Of a stretch of DNA of 64,000 bases, positions 54,557-62,709 are shown in pieces. Source of the stretch: Grimontia kaedaensis (lineage in GTDB: Bacteria; Pseudomonadota; Gammaproteobacteria; Enterobacterales; Vibrionaceae); NCBI RefSeq assembly GCF_023746615.1, contig NZ_CP082276.1, positions 1,240,001-1,304,000 on the forward strand. Reading direction: 5' to 3'. The notes beneath the pieces are model-generated. The model ran no database searches. It saw nothing but the letters and a program-made list of their open reading frames with translations, and was not told where the DNA came from. Positions within the stretch are counted from its first letter, which is position 1. Every line of letters starts with the position of its first letter. The position numbers and the translations under genes were made by a program.

Positions 54557-55729
54557 ATGGTAATAACTCCGAGAGTTGCATGTGATACATGCGAAACTAA
54601 ACATTTACTGAAAGTGACGCTTGGTCGTGAAGATAGTCAAAATCACATATTCCCATGCACTGAGTGTGAGGAGGAAATGGAATTTGGTTTAGAAAACATG
54701 CACTCCGTTACTGATGTGAAATATAAATATGGTAAGAACTGTGTCGAAGCTAATTTTGAGTATGGGGATGCTATACAAGTTCACCTGAACCCAGATTTTG
54801 GTGTCGGACATAAAGTTGTTGAAGCTGGTGATATTATTACAGCTACCCTTTCAAATGTTCTGGAAATGCAGCGAATGCAAGAGGAGCTGGAGGAGCTAGA
54901 AAGCAATGGTATTATTGCTCACCGTGCGACTTACGATAATTACAACAGTGAGATAATGCGTTTTTACCTTAAAATTTGGTCGTTGCTCAATAAAGGAAAA
55001 GCAGATCTCGCTGATAACTACATTTTGAAAAATGTGGAGGTATTTGAAGAACAAACTGGAATGGATGAGGACTACTACAAGGAAAAATTTCTCAACTATG
55101 TTATAGGTTCATATGGTTTAGAGATTTATCAAAATTTACAATCAGCTCAGGCGCAAGCTGGTGACCTAACTGAGTTGATTGAATTCGGTAAGACTCAGTC
55201 AGTAAATGTATTCGATATATTTGAAGAGTTCATTGATTCCTTTAGTGAGTTTTCGCAAGTGTTTACGTATCTTAATAGAGGTATTGAAATTTCAGGGCGC
55301 GTCAAAGTATCTTCAACAAATTTTAATCGAACGAAAAAATATTACAGTTCAGCCTATGAAGCTTTAGCTAAGCTTTTATTCATTCCTGCAGGACTGAATA
55401 ACTCAATCGTACGAGGTAATCCTCACTCGTTTGAACGAATTGACTCTTTAAGCAAGTATGTCAATAACGGTAACGGAGATAAGTTGAGGTGCTTAGCAGG
55501 AAATGCTGAATTACTAAAATTGTCAGAATGCTATGATAATCATCTAAGAAATGCGTCATTTCATAACAATATGGTATATAGCTCTAAAAAATCTAAAATT
55601 TCGTATAAAAAGAACAATGGCGATGCAGTTAGCAGCGATTACAAAGAGTATTTGACCATGTGCATTAAGGTCACAGAAGCACTTGCTGCACTGTACTTGT
55701 TCAGCTTAGTCGACTTAAAAGATAGTTAA
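54557..55729 (+). CDS. Zinc-ribbon protein with C-terminal HEPN-type RNxxxH motif, putative integron cassette gene
   Basis: 390 residues. The N-terminus has CDTC (10-13) and CTEC (~34-37), a probable zinc ribbon. A coiled segment follows (EMQRMQEELEELESNG) and then an all-helical region. Near the end, HLRNASFHNN carries R331-N-x3-H336, the catalytic signature of HEPN ribonucleases. Codon usage is more A+T-rich than in the core genes. The stop codon lies in the first box of an attC site, as in integron cassettes. HEPN proteins often act in toxin or anti-phage systems; a defensive role is inference. I do not recognise the full-length family. Confidence 0.75.
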   Translation: MVITPRVACDTCETKHLLKVTLGREDSQNHIFPCTECEEEMEFGLENMHSVTDVKYKYGKNCVEANFEYGDAIQVHLNPDFGVGHKVVEAGDIITATLSNVLEMQRMQEELEELESNGIIAHRATYDNYNSEIMRFYLKIWSLLNKGKADLADNYILKNVEVFEEQTGMDEDYYKEKFLNYVIGSYGLEIYQNLQSAQAQAGDLTELIEFGKTQSVNVFDIFEEFIDSFSEFSQVFTYLNRGIEISGRVKVSSTNFNRTKKYYSSAYEALAKLLFIPAGLNNSIVRGNPHSFERIDSLSKYVNNGNGDKLRCLAGNAELLKLSECYDNHLRNASFHNNMVYSSKKSKISYKKNNGDAVSSDYKEYLTMCIKVTEALAALYLFSLVDLKDS

Positions 55730-55851
55730 CAAAGCGTTTAAGACAGATTCCCAACGCATTGCATTTTTCATACCATCGTTGGGTTTTGAGTTTACGGTGG
55801 CATGGTTAATTTTCGTGGTGGCGTTGCTCACTACTTGACGCGGCGTTAAGC
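55724..55851 (+). other. Integron attC recombination site (VCR-like)
   Basis: 128 bases bounded by AGTTAAC (R'') and GTTAAGC (R'; fits GTTRRRY). Outer arms pair as TTAAC-AAAGC-GTTTAAG on one side and CTTGACGC-GGC-GTTAA on the other, with five-base spacers, as in vibrio VCRs. Internal blocks (CCCAACGC; GTTGGGTTTTGAGTTTA) resemble VCR sequence. The site overlaps the upstream stop codon and ends 13 bases before the next start codon, the usual cassette geometry. No integrase gene is in the window. Confidence 0.8.
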
Positions 55852-55864
55852 ATCAAGGAGATTT

Positions 55865-56899
55865 ATGGATTATCCCGGAGAGAAATTACTCTTAAAAATG
55901 TGGGAAACACTTGCTGAAAAAGGAATTGGCTCATTGCTAGTACCATGGCAAGAGAAACGCTTGGCAGATGCGAGAGTAGAGATTCGACGTAAAGAAATGC
56001 TTGCATTAGCGCAAGCTGAAATTGAAGTCGATTCAATAAAGTCTGGAAGATCAAGCTTCCAACTAAAACCAGAAGTTAAACTATTAAACGCTCCATCTGA
56101 CAAAATAGATAAACAAGGCCGTGTTGAGCCCACCATAGACCTTACAGAATTAGCTACAGCTGTTGGTAATAACGACTTTTCTGAGTCAATCCGGAAGGAA
56201 ACGAACGTTGCTAAATCAATATTAGTTGCAGAAAACATATTAAGCCAAGATCAGCAAGAACCGTCTGATACTCTTATTGAGGATGATTGGCTTTTCTCAT
56301 GGAGAGACTATGCTGGAAGAGTTTCTGGTAAAGAACTACAAGACCTTTGGGGGCGAATATTAGCTGGCGAAGTTAAGCAGCCTGGATCTTACTCCATGCG
56401 TACATTGGAGTTCTTAAAGGGCTTGTCCAAATCTGAAGCTGAATTAATCAGCAAGGCTGCTCGTTTTGTTATTGACGGTAGAATATACCGAGAAAAAGAA
56501 GAGTTTTTAGAAGGTGATGGGCTATATTTTTCAAAACTCTTATTTTTGCAAGATATCGGAATACTTTCAGGAGTGGAGGCTCTCGGTCTAACTACCACTT
56601 ATAAAACACAAGATAAAAGTAAGTATTTTAAGGGCCTAGTCGCCAGTAACAAAATTATCCTCATAGAGCATGAGGATAAAAATAAAACTGTAGAAGCGAA
56701 CGTTTACTTGTTAACTCGCGTTGGTGCTGAGGTGTTAAAACTAGCTAGTTTTGGTGTCCACGATGACTACTTAGATTCTGTTGCTAAGGATTACGCTAAA
56801 AAAGGGTTTAATGTAAAAACAGCCGATTTTATTCAACAAACATCAGAGTCAGGGCGTTATTTTAACACCAAAGAAGTCAATCTTGAAGAAAATATTTAA
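55865..56899 (+). CDS. DUF2806 family protein
   Basis: 344 residues, no signal peptide. The middle has SWRDYAGRVSGKELQDLWGRILAGEVKQPGS then SMRTLEFLKGLSKSEAELI, the diagnostic block of DUF2806 (TIGR03899-like) proteins. The first 60 residues are helical and basic; the last part (LIEHEDKNKTVEANVYLLTRVGAEVLKLAS) looks like a winged-helix or beta domain. Function is unknown; relatives occur in accessory islands. AAGGAGATTT precedes ATG 55865, 13 bases beyond an attC site. Confidence 0.8.
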   Translation: MDYPGEKLLLKMWETLAEKGIGSLLVPWQEKRLADARVEIRRKEMLALAQAEIEVDSIKSGRSSFQLKPEVKLLNAPSDKIDKQGRVEPTIDLTELATAVGNNDFSESIRKETNVAKSILVAENILSQDQQEPSDTLIEDDWLFSWRDYAGRVSGKELQDLWGRILAGEVKQPGSYSMRTLEFLKGLSKSEAELISKAARFVIDGRIYREKEEFLEGDGLYFSKLLFLQDIGILSGVEALGLTTTYKTQDKSKYFKGLVASNKIILIEHEDKNKTVEANVYLLTRVGAEVLKLASFGVHDDYLDSVAKDYAKKGFNVKTADFIQQTSESGRYFNTKEVNLEENI

Positions 56900-56910
56900 T
56901 AAAAGCCAAT

Positions 56911-56930
56911 GGGGACAGGCATTTTTAGGG
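56911..56930. repeat. REP-like motif 1
   Basis: GGGGACAGGCATTTTTAGGG, a member of the family associated with the transposase at 57894. Confidence 0.6.
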
Positions 56931-56970
56931 TTTCAATATTGTATTTTAGTAAACTTATATCGAGGAATCT

Positions 56971-57261
56971 ATGATTACTACAGCAGACTTGACTCTACCT
57001 TCTGGTGAAATGGTTCGAGTGGAAATTCACGATTTGAAAAGTGACTCAATGGGACGAATTCATGAAGGAAAATTTAAAAACACATCGCCTTTGTCATCTC
57101 AACTAAATAAGGAAGCGCGGTTAGTTGGCTCTTGGTGTGGAATTCGTGAAATGAAAATTCAGCTTACATATCGTGGCTCGAATTATAAGCTTCCAATTCT
57201 TGTTGACATGCCAGTGCAAGAAATGGGTTCATTCCAAGTTATTGGTGATAACCAAGCATAA
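56971..57261 (+). CDS. Small protein of unknown function
   Basis: 96 residues, a likely beta-rich soluble domain (ADLTLPSGEMVRVEIHDL, then KIQLTYRGSNYKLPILVDMP). No known motif. CGAGGAATCT precedes the ATG. It is the third gene of the accessory run and shares its A+T-rich codon use. It could work with the DUF2806 gene 72 bases upstream, but nothing demonstrates it. Confidence 0.65.
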   Translation: MITTADLTLPSGEMVRVEIHDLKSDSMGRIHEGKFKNTSPLSSQLNKEARLVGSWCGIREMKIQLTYRGSNYKLPILVDMPVQEMGSFQVIGDNQA

Positions 57262-57285
57262 ACACGTAAAAAATAAAGAACTAAT

Positions 57286-57329
57286 AAGGATAGACACTTT
57301 TAGGTTTTTTCCTTAACGTGCCTATCCTT
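57286..57329. repeat. REP-like hairpin 2
   Basis: AAGGATAGACACTTTTAGG and CCTTAACGTGCCTATCCTT form an inverted repeat of the same type as REP-like motif at 59880; also a possible terminator for the 56971 gene. Confidence 0.6.
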
Positions 57330-57355
57330 CCTTCCCGTGGGTTGAAATCGGTAAA

Positions 57356-57516
57356 TTAGCTATCGGGCAAACGTATACCCGACCCTCTTTGACGATGAAG
57401 AAGTGGCAAAGCCGCTTTGACTGAAGTCTCAGTACCCATCATATTTCCGACTTCAATATGCGATGCTGTTTTTAGCCACTGCCTTGGCTCAATACCAAGG
57501 TGCTCTATTAATGGTT
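57356..57516 (-). pseudogene. REP-associated transposase, 3' fragment
   Basis: The minus strand encodes LGIEPRQWLKTASHIEVGN and KAALPLLHRQRGSGIRLPDS, nearly identical to the end of the transposase at 57894-58852. At the DNA level ~165 bases are a direct repeat of 57890-58056. The match ends beside a REP-like motif at 57525. A remnant of a second transposase copy or a local duplication. Confidence 0.85.
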
Positions 57517-57524
57517 GGACTACA

Positions 57525-57545
57525 GGGACAGGTACTTTAAGAAAG
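57525..57545. repeat. REP-like motif 3
   Basis: GGGACAGGTACTTTAAGAAAG, at the edge of the transposase fragment. Confidence 0.65.
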
Positions 57546-57707
57546 ACAACGTTACTTATAGAGGGAATTGAGTTGCTCATTACAATTACAGATTATCAAC
57601 GAATTTATGGAATCGCCCACGCAATATTAAAGAGTGAGGGAGCAGATACTAATAAGTCATGCACATTTTATAATTATTGCGGAGCATACATACTGCAAAG
57701 AACTAAT

Positions 57708-57740
57708 GGGGACAGACACTTTAAAAAGACTCTGTTCCTC
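57708..57740. repeat. REP-like motif 4 with extended downstream similarity
   Basis: GGGGACAGACACTTTAAAAA then GACTCTGTTCC form a short dyad. Another ~60 bases to the right resemble sequence after the motif at 60985 (GTCCGGAAATCA against GTCCCGAAATCA). Confidence 0.7.
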
Positions 57741-57845
57741 GCCCTATCGGCTTATGCCTTTCTCCTGATAAGTCCGGAAATCAGCCCTAATTTTCAGTGT
57801 TTTTGCCACTTTCAGTGGGATTAGCTCAATTTGCGGACAACAAAA

Positions 57846-57867
57846 ACATCAGGCGTTGGCCTGATGT
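57846..57867. terminator. Hairpin downstream of the transposase gene
   Basis: ACATCAGGC-GTTG-GCCTGATGT flanked by A and T; a likely terminator. Confidence 0.6.
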
Positions 57868-57893
57868 TAAAGGGACGGATAGAAACAGGTAAA

Positions 57894-58852
57894 TTAGCTG
57901 TCGGGCAAACGTAGACCCGATACTCTTTGACGATGAAGAAGCGGCAGAGCCGCTTTGACTGATGCCTCACTACCCACCATATTTCCGACTTCAATATATG
58001 ATGCTGTTTTTAGCCAAAGCTTAGGCTCAATCCCAAGACGTTCAAGTAATGGCGGTAAGGTGGAATCGATTTTCCCCCGCTTATCATCACGAACTTGTCG
58101 TCCAGTCCAGTCGACTAACTCCAGATAATCCAATAGACGAAAAGGAATACCTTCTGGCTGATCTTTGCGGGGATATCCTGCGAAAACATGCAGACCTTCA
58201 GGGGTTATTTGGTCATTTCTTAACGCTTTAATTCGAGCTTTAACCGATGTGTACTCAGAAGTTTCGGGAGCATCAGCGATTGCTGCTCGTATGGGGTTGA
58301 GGTCTACATACGCCATAGCTGCCGCAAGAGCCTTTTCATCAAGCAATGCCTGGCTTTTAAAGCGACCTTCCCAGAAGTGTCCTGTGCATTGATCTTCTCG
58401 GTTCGCTTCCGCCGCAATGTGTTGATTCAATAACCGCATAAACCAACTGATGCTCGTCAGCCGCTCTCGCCAAATTTCGATGATTTCCATGCAACGTTCT
58501 TGTTCGGCTTCTGATAGAACCTCGCCACGCATAAAACGTTGAATCAAAAGAGGGCCTTGATGGAACATCAGCCAGCGCTCGATAACCTCAATCGGTGACA
58601 ATGCTTTAGCGCAATCCTTGTTAATGTGCAAAACAACATGATAGTGATTGCTCATGATGGCGTAAGCACATACATCGATACAGAATGCGTTAGCTAGCTT
58701 TATCAAACGTTGTTCCAGCCCCGCCGGTGCTCAAAACACTTTCCCTGCTCATTGTTGTAGCCGCAAAGAAAAGAGCGACGGACACAACGCGAAACGCAGT
58801 GATAATAGGGAGTGGCATCGACGTTAATCAGTGAAGCACGCGCTGTGGTCAT
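57894..58852 (-). pseudogene. REP-associated tyrosine (Y1/HUH) transposase, frameshifted
   Basis: Start ATG 58852 gives MTTARASLINVDATPYYHCV then SRCVRRSFLCGYN; the frame is lost at a run of four C's (58719-58722). Adding one base to that run restores the reading into LEQRLIKLANAFCIDVCAYA and the rest of the protein, which is otherwise open to 57894. HUH metal ligands are in SNHYHVVLH and the catalytic tyrosine in AYVDLNPIRA. Such transposases act on REP palindromes. Fuller length would be ~319 residues. It may also be a sequencing error in the homopolymer. Confidence 0.88.
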
Positions 58853-59271
58853 CGTGGGTCAGAAAAACATAGCTAAAGAATAGGTTTAACCTACCCCAGC
58901 TAATACATCATTGCATGTCGAATGGTTGGTAACGGGGAGGTGTGCACGAACGTATGAAACTGATAAATAGGTCTTTTTCTTAAAGTGTCTGTCCTCTCTT
59001 ATCTAGTCTCAGGTTGGTATAGAGTCCTGCAAATAACTTTTGTTTGTGTAGCGCGTCTGAAATTCCGATCACACATTTGAATTAACATTTAGGTTGTTGT
59101 CTCTTGGTCACAAACTCTCAATTTGCGGCAAATCAACACACAGTAACTTTTTCAAAAAAATGCTGTCGGCAAGTCGTGAAAGACACGGAGAAAGCCCAAC
59201 CACGGGACAAAAAGCTGCTCAGCTAATATTTTTCCCGTGCTGTGGGTATTGTATTATCGAAGGAAGTATGT
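58853..59271. other. Intergenic region with a REP-like motif
   Basis: A REP-like motif lies at 58971-58998 in reverse orientation (CTTAAAGTGTCTGTCC). No gene is supported in the rest; it should hold the promoter of the lipoprotein gene. Confidence 0.5.
58971..58998. repeat. REP-like motif 5 (reverse orientation)
   Basis: CTTTTTCTTAAAGTGTCTGT, followed by CCTC; complement of the GGACAGACACTTTAAG type. Confidence 0.7.
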
Positions 59272-59787
59272 ATGAAAAATAGTTATCTGATATTTTTGGT
59301 TTCAGTTTTACTACTGAACGGCTGTGTAAGTTTTACAGAATACGAGCCTCCGACTTCTGGGCCGACGGCAAACCTCCGGATTAAGTCAAATGATATTGTT
59401 ACTGCATTCCAAGTCATGGATAGTAATTGTGAAAATATGAAGGAGCTAGAGGTACTCGGCAATATACTTATGAATCGCTCTGAAGAAGAATCAAGTAATG
59501 GCATGCCATGGTTACCAGGAAGAAAAGGAGAAATAGAGCCGAAAGACTATAAAGAGTTGGTAATTCCCGCAGGGAAACCGTTCCACCTATATTACTTTGG
59601 CGCATCAAAAATAGTGACTGGAAAATACTGTCATGGTAATCAGATAATCGAGGTGGAAGAAGGTGCTAATTATGAATTCGATATGAGTTGCTCTGCATTC
59701 TATGGTGTTAAGATAGTAAAGGAAGACAACGGTTATAAGGCAGGAGTCATTAATTCTAGAATGCCGGAAAAATTCTGTAAAATTTAA
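59272..59787 (+). CDS. Lipoprotein of unknown function
   Basis: 171 residues from ATG 59272 with AAGGAAG upstream. Lipobox LNGC (Cys 18). The mature part has SNDIVTAFQVMDSNCENM and a central hydrophobic/aromatic segment (AGKPFHLYYFGASKIVTGKYCHGN), and ends MPEKFCKI; four further cysteines may pair. No family recognised. Lies in the accessory region between REP-like motifs. Confidence 0.75.
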   Translation: MKNSYLIFLVSVLLLNGCVSFTEYEPPTSGPTANLRIKSNDIVTAFQVMDSNCENMKELEVLGNILMNRSEEESSNGMPWLPGRKGEIEPKDYKELVIPAGKPFHLYYFGASKIVTGKYCHGNQIIEVEEGANYEFDMSCSAFYGVKIVKEDNGYKAGVINSRMPEKFCKI

Positions 59788-59879
59788 CGTTCCAATTTTA
59801 ATTGGAAATCAGCAAACCACCCACTTCACATCCCGAATTGAGGGCAGAATAGCAGACTTCCATCACTATAAGGACTACT

Positions 59880-59931
59880 GGGACAGACACTTTTAGAAAG
59901 TCGATCTTTTTCTAAGAGTGTCTGTCCTCCC
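59880..59931. repeat. REP-like hairpin 6, best preserved
   Basis: GGGACAGACACTTTTAGAAA on the left and CTAAGAGTGTCTGTCC on the right form a long near-perfect hairpin with a short TCGAT loop. It shows the family is a true palindrome, in the manner of REP/BIME units. Confidence 0.8.
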
Positions 59932-60030
59932 TTTTTCGAGGTCAACGCCGCAAAAGAATTGAGAAGACATGGTTACCTTCGGTATCCAACGCGACACTTA
60001 AGTGTGGAAAATCCTCATGAAGAGGAATCC

Positions 60031-60969
60031 ATGTCATTCGTTATAAATATTGGGGCATCTTTGAAAATAAACATTCGATACTTAAAACAAAAGCTAAATG
60101 AAGCTTACGATATCAATGTCACTGATGTTACTCCTCTTTCGAGTATGCATGAATTATATAAACTCAAAACGACTTGCTCTCGACGCTATGTGGTTAAGCT
60201 TTATAAAGTTAGTGACTGCTCCTTATCGCAGTTGACTTCAATAACCGAGTTTAATGCTAGCTTGAAAGCTGATGGGGTTTCCGTAACTCTGCCGAAGAAG
60301 GGAGTTGATGGTGACTATGTCCAGCATCTTGGCGATAAGTATGCAGTGTTAAGCCATTTTGTACATGGTGACACAGTATCCACAATCAGCGCTTCTCAGT
60401 GTTACTTATTTGGTCGAGAGTGCGCTCGGCTGCATTTAACAAAGAGCAGGCAAGATCTTCCGGATAAAAAAGCTAAAGAGTTGCTGACTTTTCCTTTGCT
60501 CAATATCAAAGCAGGCTATAGCCATAAGCAACAAGAGATTGACGTCATAGAAAACTTGGCTACGCAAGCGGAGCTTAGCTTGTCCAAGTTGAGTCTACCT
60601 GAGGTCTTGTGTCATGGAGACTTTCATTGGGGCAATGCAATCTTCTCATCTCAGCAAGTCACGATACTTGATTTTGACTTCTGTTGTAGAAGTTGGCGTA
60701 TATACGACCCTGTAGTCTTCTTGTGGAATCTTCTATTCACTAATTGTGGCGATATTAAACAACAATGGTCAGCATTCCTTAGTGGTTATCAGTCAATTTC
60801 AGTGCTTTCTGACGAGGAACTTAACGCTATTCCTTGGGTATTGGTAGCTCAGAATATTTGGCATATTGGGTTCATTGGCGAGGCAAAAATTGATGAGTGG
60901 GATTTTGATGATTACTGGTTTGATCGTAAGTTCGAGTTGTTTGAGGTAATCAGAGAAATATGTCCATAA
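60031..60969 (+). CDS. Aminoglycoside phosphotransferase (APH)-fold protein
   Basis: 312 residues from ATG 60031 (AGAGGAATCC upstream); an open frame to 59959 lacks such a site. The kinase core is VLCHGDFHWGNAIF (catalytic Asp in HGDFHxxN) and TILDFDFCC (metal-binding Asp). The N-lobe has VVKLY. The family includes homoserine, choline and antibiotic kinases; this one looks closer to the broad APH/choline-kinase group, and no drug substrate should be assumed. Confidence 0.85.
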   Translation: MSFVINIGASLKINIRYLKQKLNEAYDINVTDVTPLSSMHELYKLKTTCSRRYVVKLYKVSDCSLSQLTSITEFNASLKADGVSVTLPKKGVDGDYVQHLGDKYAVLSHFVHGDTVSTISASQCYLFGRECARLHLTKSRQDLPDKKAKELLTFPLLNIKAGYSHKQQEIDVIENLATQAELSLSKLSLPEVLCHGDFHWGNAIFSSQQVTILDFDFCCRSWRIYDPVVFLWNLLFTNCGDIKQQWSAFLSGYQSISVLSDEELNAIPWVLVAQNIWHIGFIGEAKIDEWDFDDYWFDRKFELFEVIREICP

Positions 60970-60984
60970 GAGCAGGTAACTACA

Positions 60985-61016
60985 GGGACAGACATAGTAA
61001 GAAAGACTCTGTCCAC
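60985..61016. repeat. REP-like motif 7
   Basis: GGGACAGACATAGTAAGAAA then GACTCTGTCC, with extended similarity to 57708-57790. Confidence 0.7.
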
Positions 61017-61266
61017 TCACCCTACTGTTCTATACCTCCCTCCCGAGAAGTCCCGAAATCATCGCTTATTTTCTGTGTGTTAGACGATATCATCGAATTT
61101 CTAATCATTCTGCAGTGCCTTATAGATAACACCAATACGGTCATAAATGATGTGATAATGCGTATAGGTATATACAATTAAAAAGATACTGCTCAACACC
61201 ACACGTGACTGATCTGCGCCATCATGACCAGCTTTAACATTAATCATCATCAAGGGGAACAAAGTT

Positions 61267-61821
61267 GTGATCGAAACAAACCGGCTCATATTGCGTGACT
61301 GGAAAGAGGTAGATTTTGCGCCTTTCGCTCAGTTGAATGCTGACCCAGAAGTGATGCAGTACTTCCCTTCAACCCTTTCCCAAGAAGAAAGCAATGAACA
61401 GGCGACGCGAATACAATCGCTGATTACTGAAAGAGGCTGGGGGTTTTGGGCCGTTGAGCTGAAAGCCACGGGGCAATTTATCGGTTTTGTTGGGCTTCAC
61501 AGCCAAGATGAGCAGAGCGGCATTCCTTGCGCACCGTTTGTGGAGATTGGCTGGCGATTATCTTCTGAGTTTTGGGGAAAAGGCTATGCCCCAGAAGCTG
61601 CATATGGCGCGCTGGAGTTTGCATTTTGTAAGCTCGGTTCCCCTTCAGTTTATGCTTTTACCGCGCTTCCCAACAAACCTTCACAACGTGTAATGACCAA
61701 GCTGGGTATGGAAAACATTAACCAGAACTTTGATCATCCCAAACTCCCCAAAGGGCACGATTTAGAAAGACATTGTCTTTATAAAATTTCACGAGAGCAG
61801 TGGTTTCAGAGATCTAAATAG
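61267..61821 (+). CDS. GNAT-family N-acetyltransferase (RimJ/RimL type)
   Basis: 184 residues from GTG 61267. ETNRLILRDWKEVDFAPFAQLNAD is the typical first block of the RimJ-like group; FVEIGWRLSSEFWGKGYAPEA holds the acetyl-CoA binding R/Q-x-x-G-x-G/A pattern (here FWGKGYA); KPSQRVMTKLGM follows. Target (a small molecule or protein N-terminus) is unknown. Confidence 0.9.
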   Translation: MIETNRLILRDWKEVDFAPFAQLNADPEVMQYFPSTLSQEESNEQATRIQSLITERGWGFWAVELKATGQFIGFVGLHSQDEQSGIPCAPFVEIGWRLSSEFWGKGYAPEAAYGALEFAFCKLGSPSVYAFTALPNKPSQRVMTKLGMENINQNFDHPKLPKGHDLERHCLYKISREQWFQRSK

Positions 61822-62138
61822 CTCAGTTAAATATTCGCTTTAAGTGTCTGCTTTATCTCCCCACTCAATGACAAAAATCATTACCGCAATAAGCCTGTGG
61901 GCAAAGTATTGGGGGACGATTCACGGTTTTGTGCTTCGAACTCTTTAGATCATCTGTTGAAGATTTGTTTTACATCTCAATAGTAGCGACACTCTTCACT
62001 CCTCCGGTAATAATTCTCAATCGCTTTTGTCATGCTATGCCTTTGGTTTTTGACGTGGCTAAGGAAGAGCTATGCGTAATAGGCTTTCAGGCCACTTTGA
62101 TGGGTATCCATCAGTCAAAGCATGTCAGGAGAAGATTA
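61822..62138. other. Intergenic region, doubtful coding
   Basis: The frame of the next gene stays open back to 61929 but encodes unremarkable sequence and lacks a ribosome site there. A degenerate REP-like motif (CTTTAAGTGTCTG) is at 61838-61850. Confidence 0.4.
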
Positions 62139-62606
62139 ATGTACTTTTGGAATATAGAAGCGCTAAAAAACAACATCAAGCAAGGCGTTTTCTCGGAGAA
62201 AGATCGCTTTAGTTATGTTTTGATATATATCGTGCTGGGTTTGTTTGGTACGTCGTTTGGTGCTTACTTTCCCATGGAAAGCTCAAATCTTTGGGACAAA
62301 GTTGATGACTTTGGTTTGCTTGTCATTACGATTGTTGGAACTTTTTTCGCCTATAAAGCAAATGGCGGAGACAAAGGTACAGACTTTCTTGGGCGCTATT
62401 TCAGTATCAACTTCGTTGTATCGCTCAGATTATTGCCTTGGTTGATACCGATGCTGGTTGGCTTAGGGATTTACTATTCCTATGCGTTTCCCTTAGAGGA
62501 AGATATCGTCACTACCCCCTTCGAAGTGATACTTTTTCAAGCTTGGATTGCGCTTATTTACATCCGCATGTGCAAACACATGGGTGATCTCAACGAGATA
62601 AAATGA
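62139..62606 (+). CDS. Small membrane protein of unknown function
   Basis: 155 residues from ATG 62139, preceded by AGGAGA at good spacing. Begins MYFWNIEALKNNIKQGVFSEKDRFSYVLIY, a start common in uncharacterised four-helix proteins, and has four hydrophobic helices (ending VILFQAWIALIYIRM). Role unknown. An upstream in-frame extension to 61929 would give 225 residues. Confidence 0.7.
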   Translation: MYFWNIEALKNNIKQGVFSEKDRFSYVLIYIVLGLFGTSFGAYFPMESSNLWDKVDDFGLLVITIVGTFFAYKANGGDKGTDFLGRYFSINFVVSLRLLPWLIPMLVGLGIYYSYAFPLEEDIVTTPFEVILFQAWIALIYIRMCKHMGDLNEIK

Positions 62607-62617
62607 AGCATCAGATC

Positions 62618-62640
62618 GGGACAGGTACTTTTAGAAAGGC
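62618..62640. repeat. REP-like motif 8
   Basis: GGGACAGGTACTTTTAGAAA followed by GGC, just after the membrane protein gene. Confidence 0.7.
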
Positions 62641-62709
62641 CATGCCTACTCGCCTTAGAGGTTGCTGGCATCCTATCAAAACAGTATCTCTCCCGATTCA
62701 CTTTCCCCT

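Noticed and set aside
61929..62138. N-terminal extension of the membrane protein at 62139
   Set aside because: The extension starts at TTG with no ribosome site, while ATG 62139 has a clear AGGAGA.
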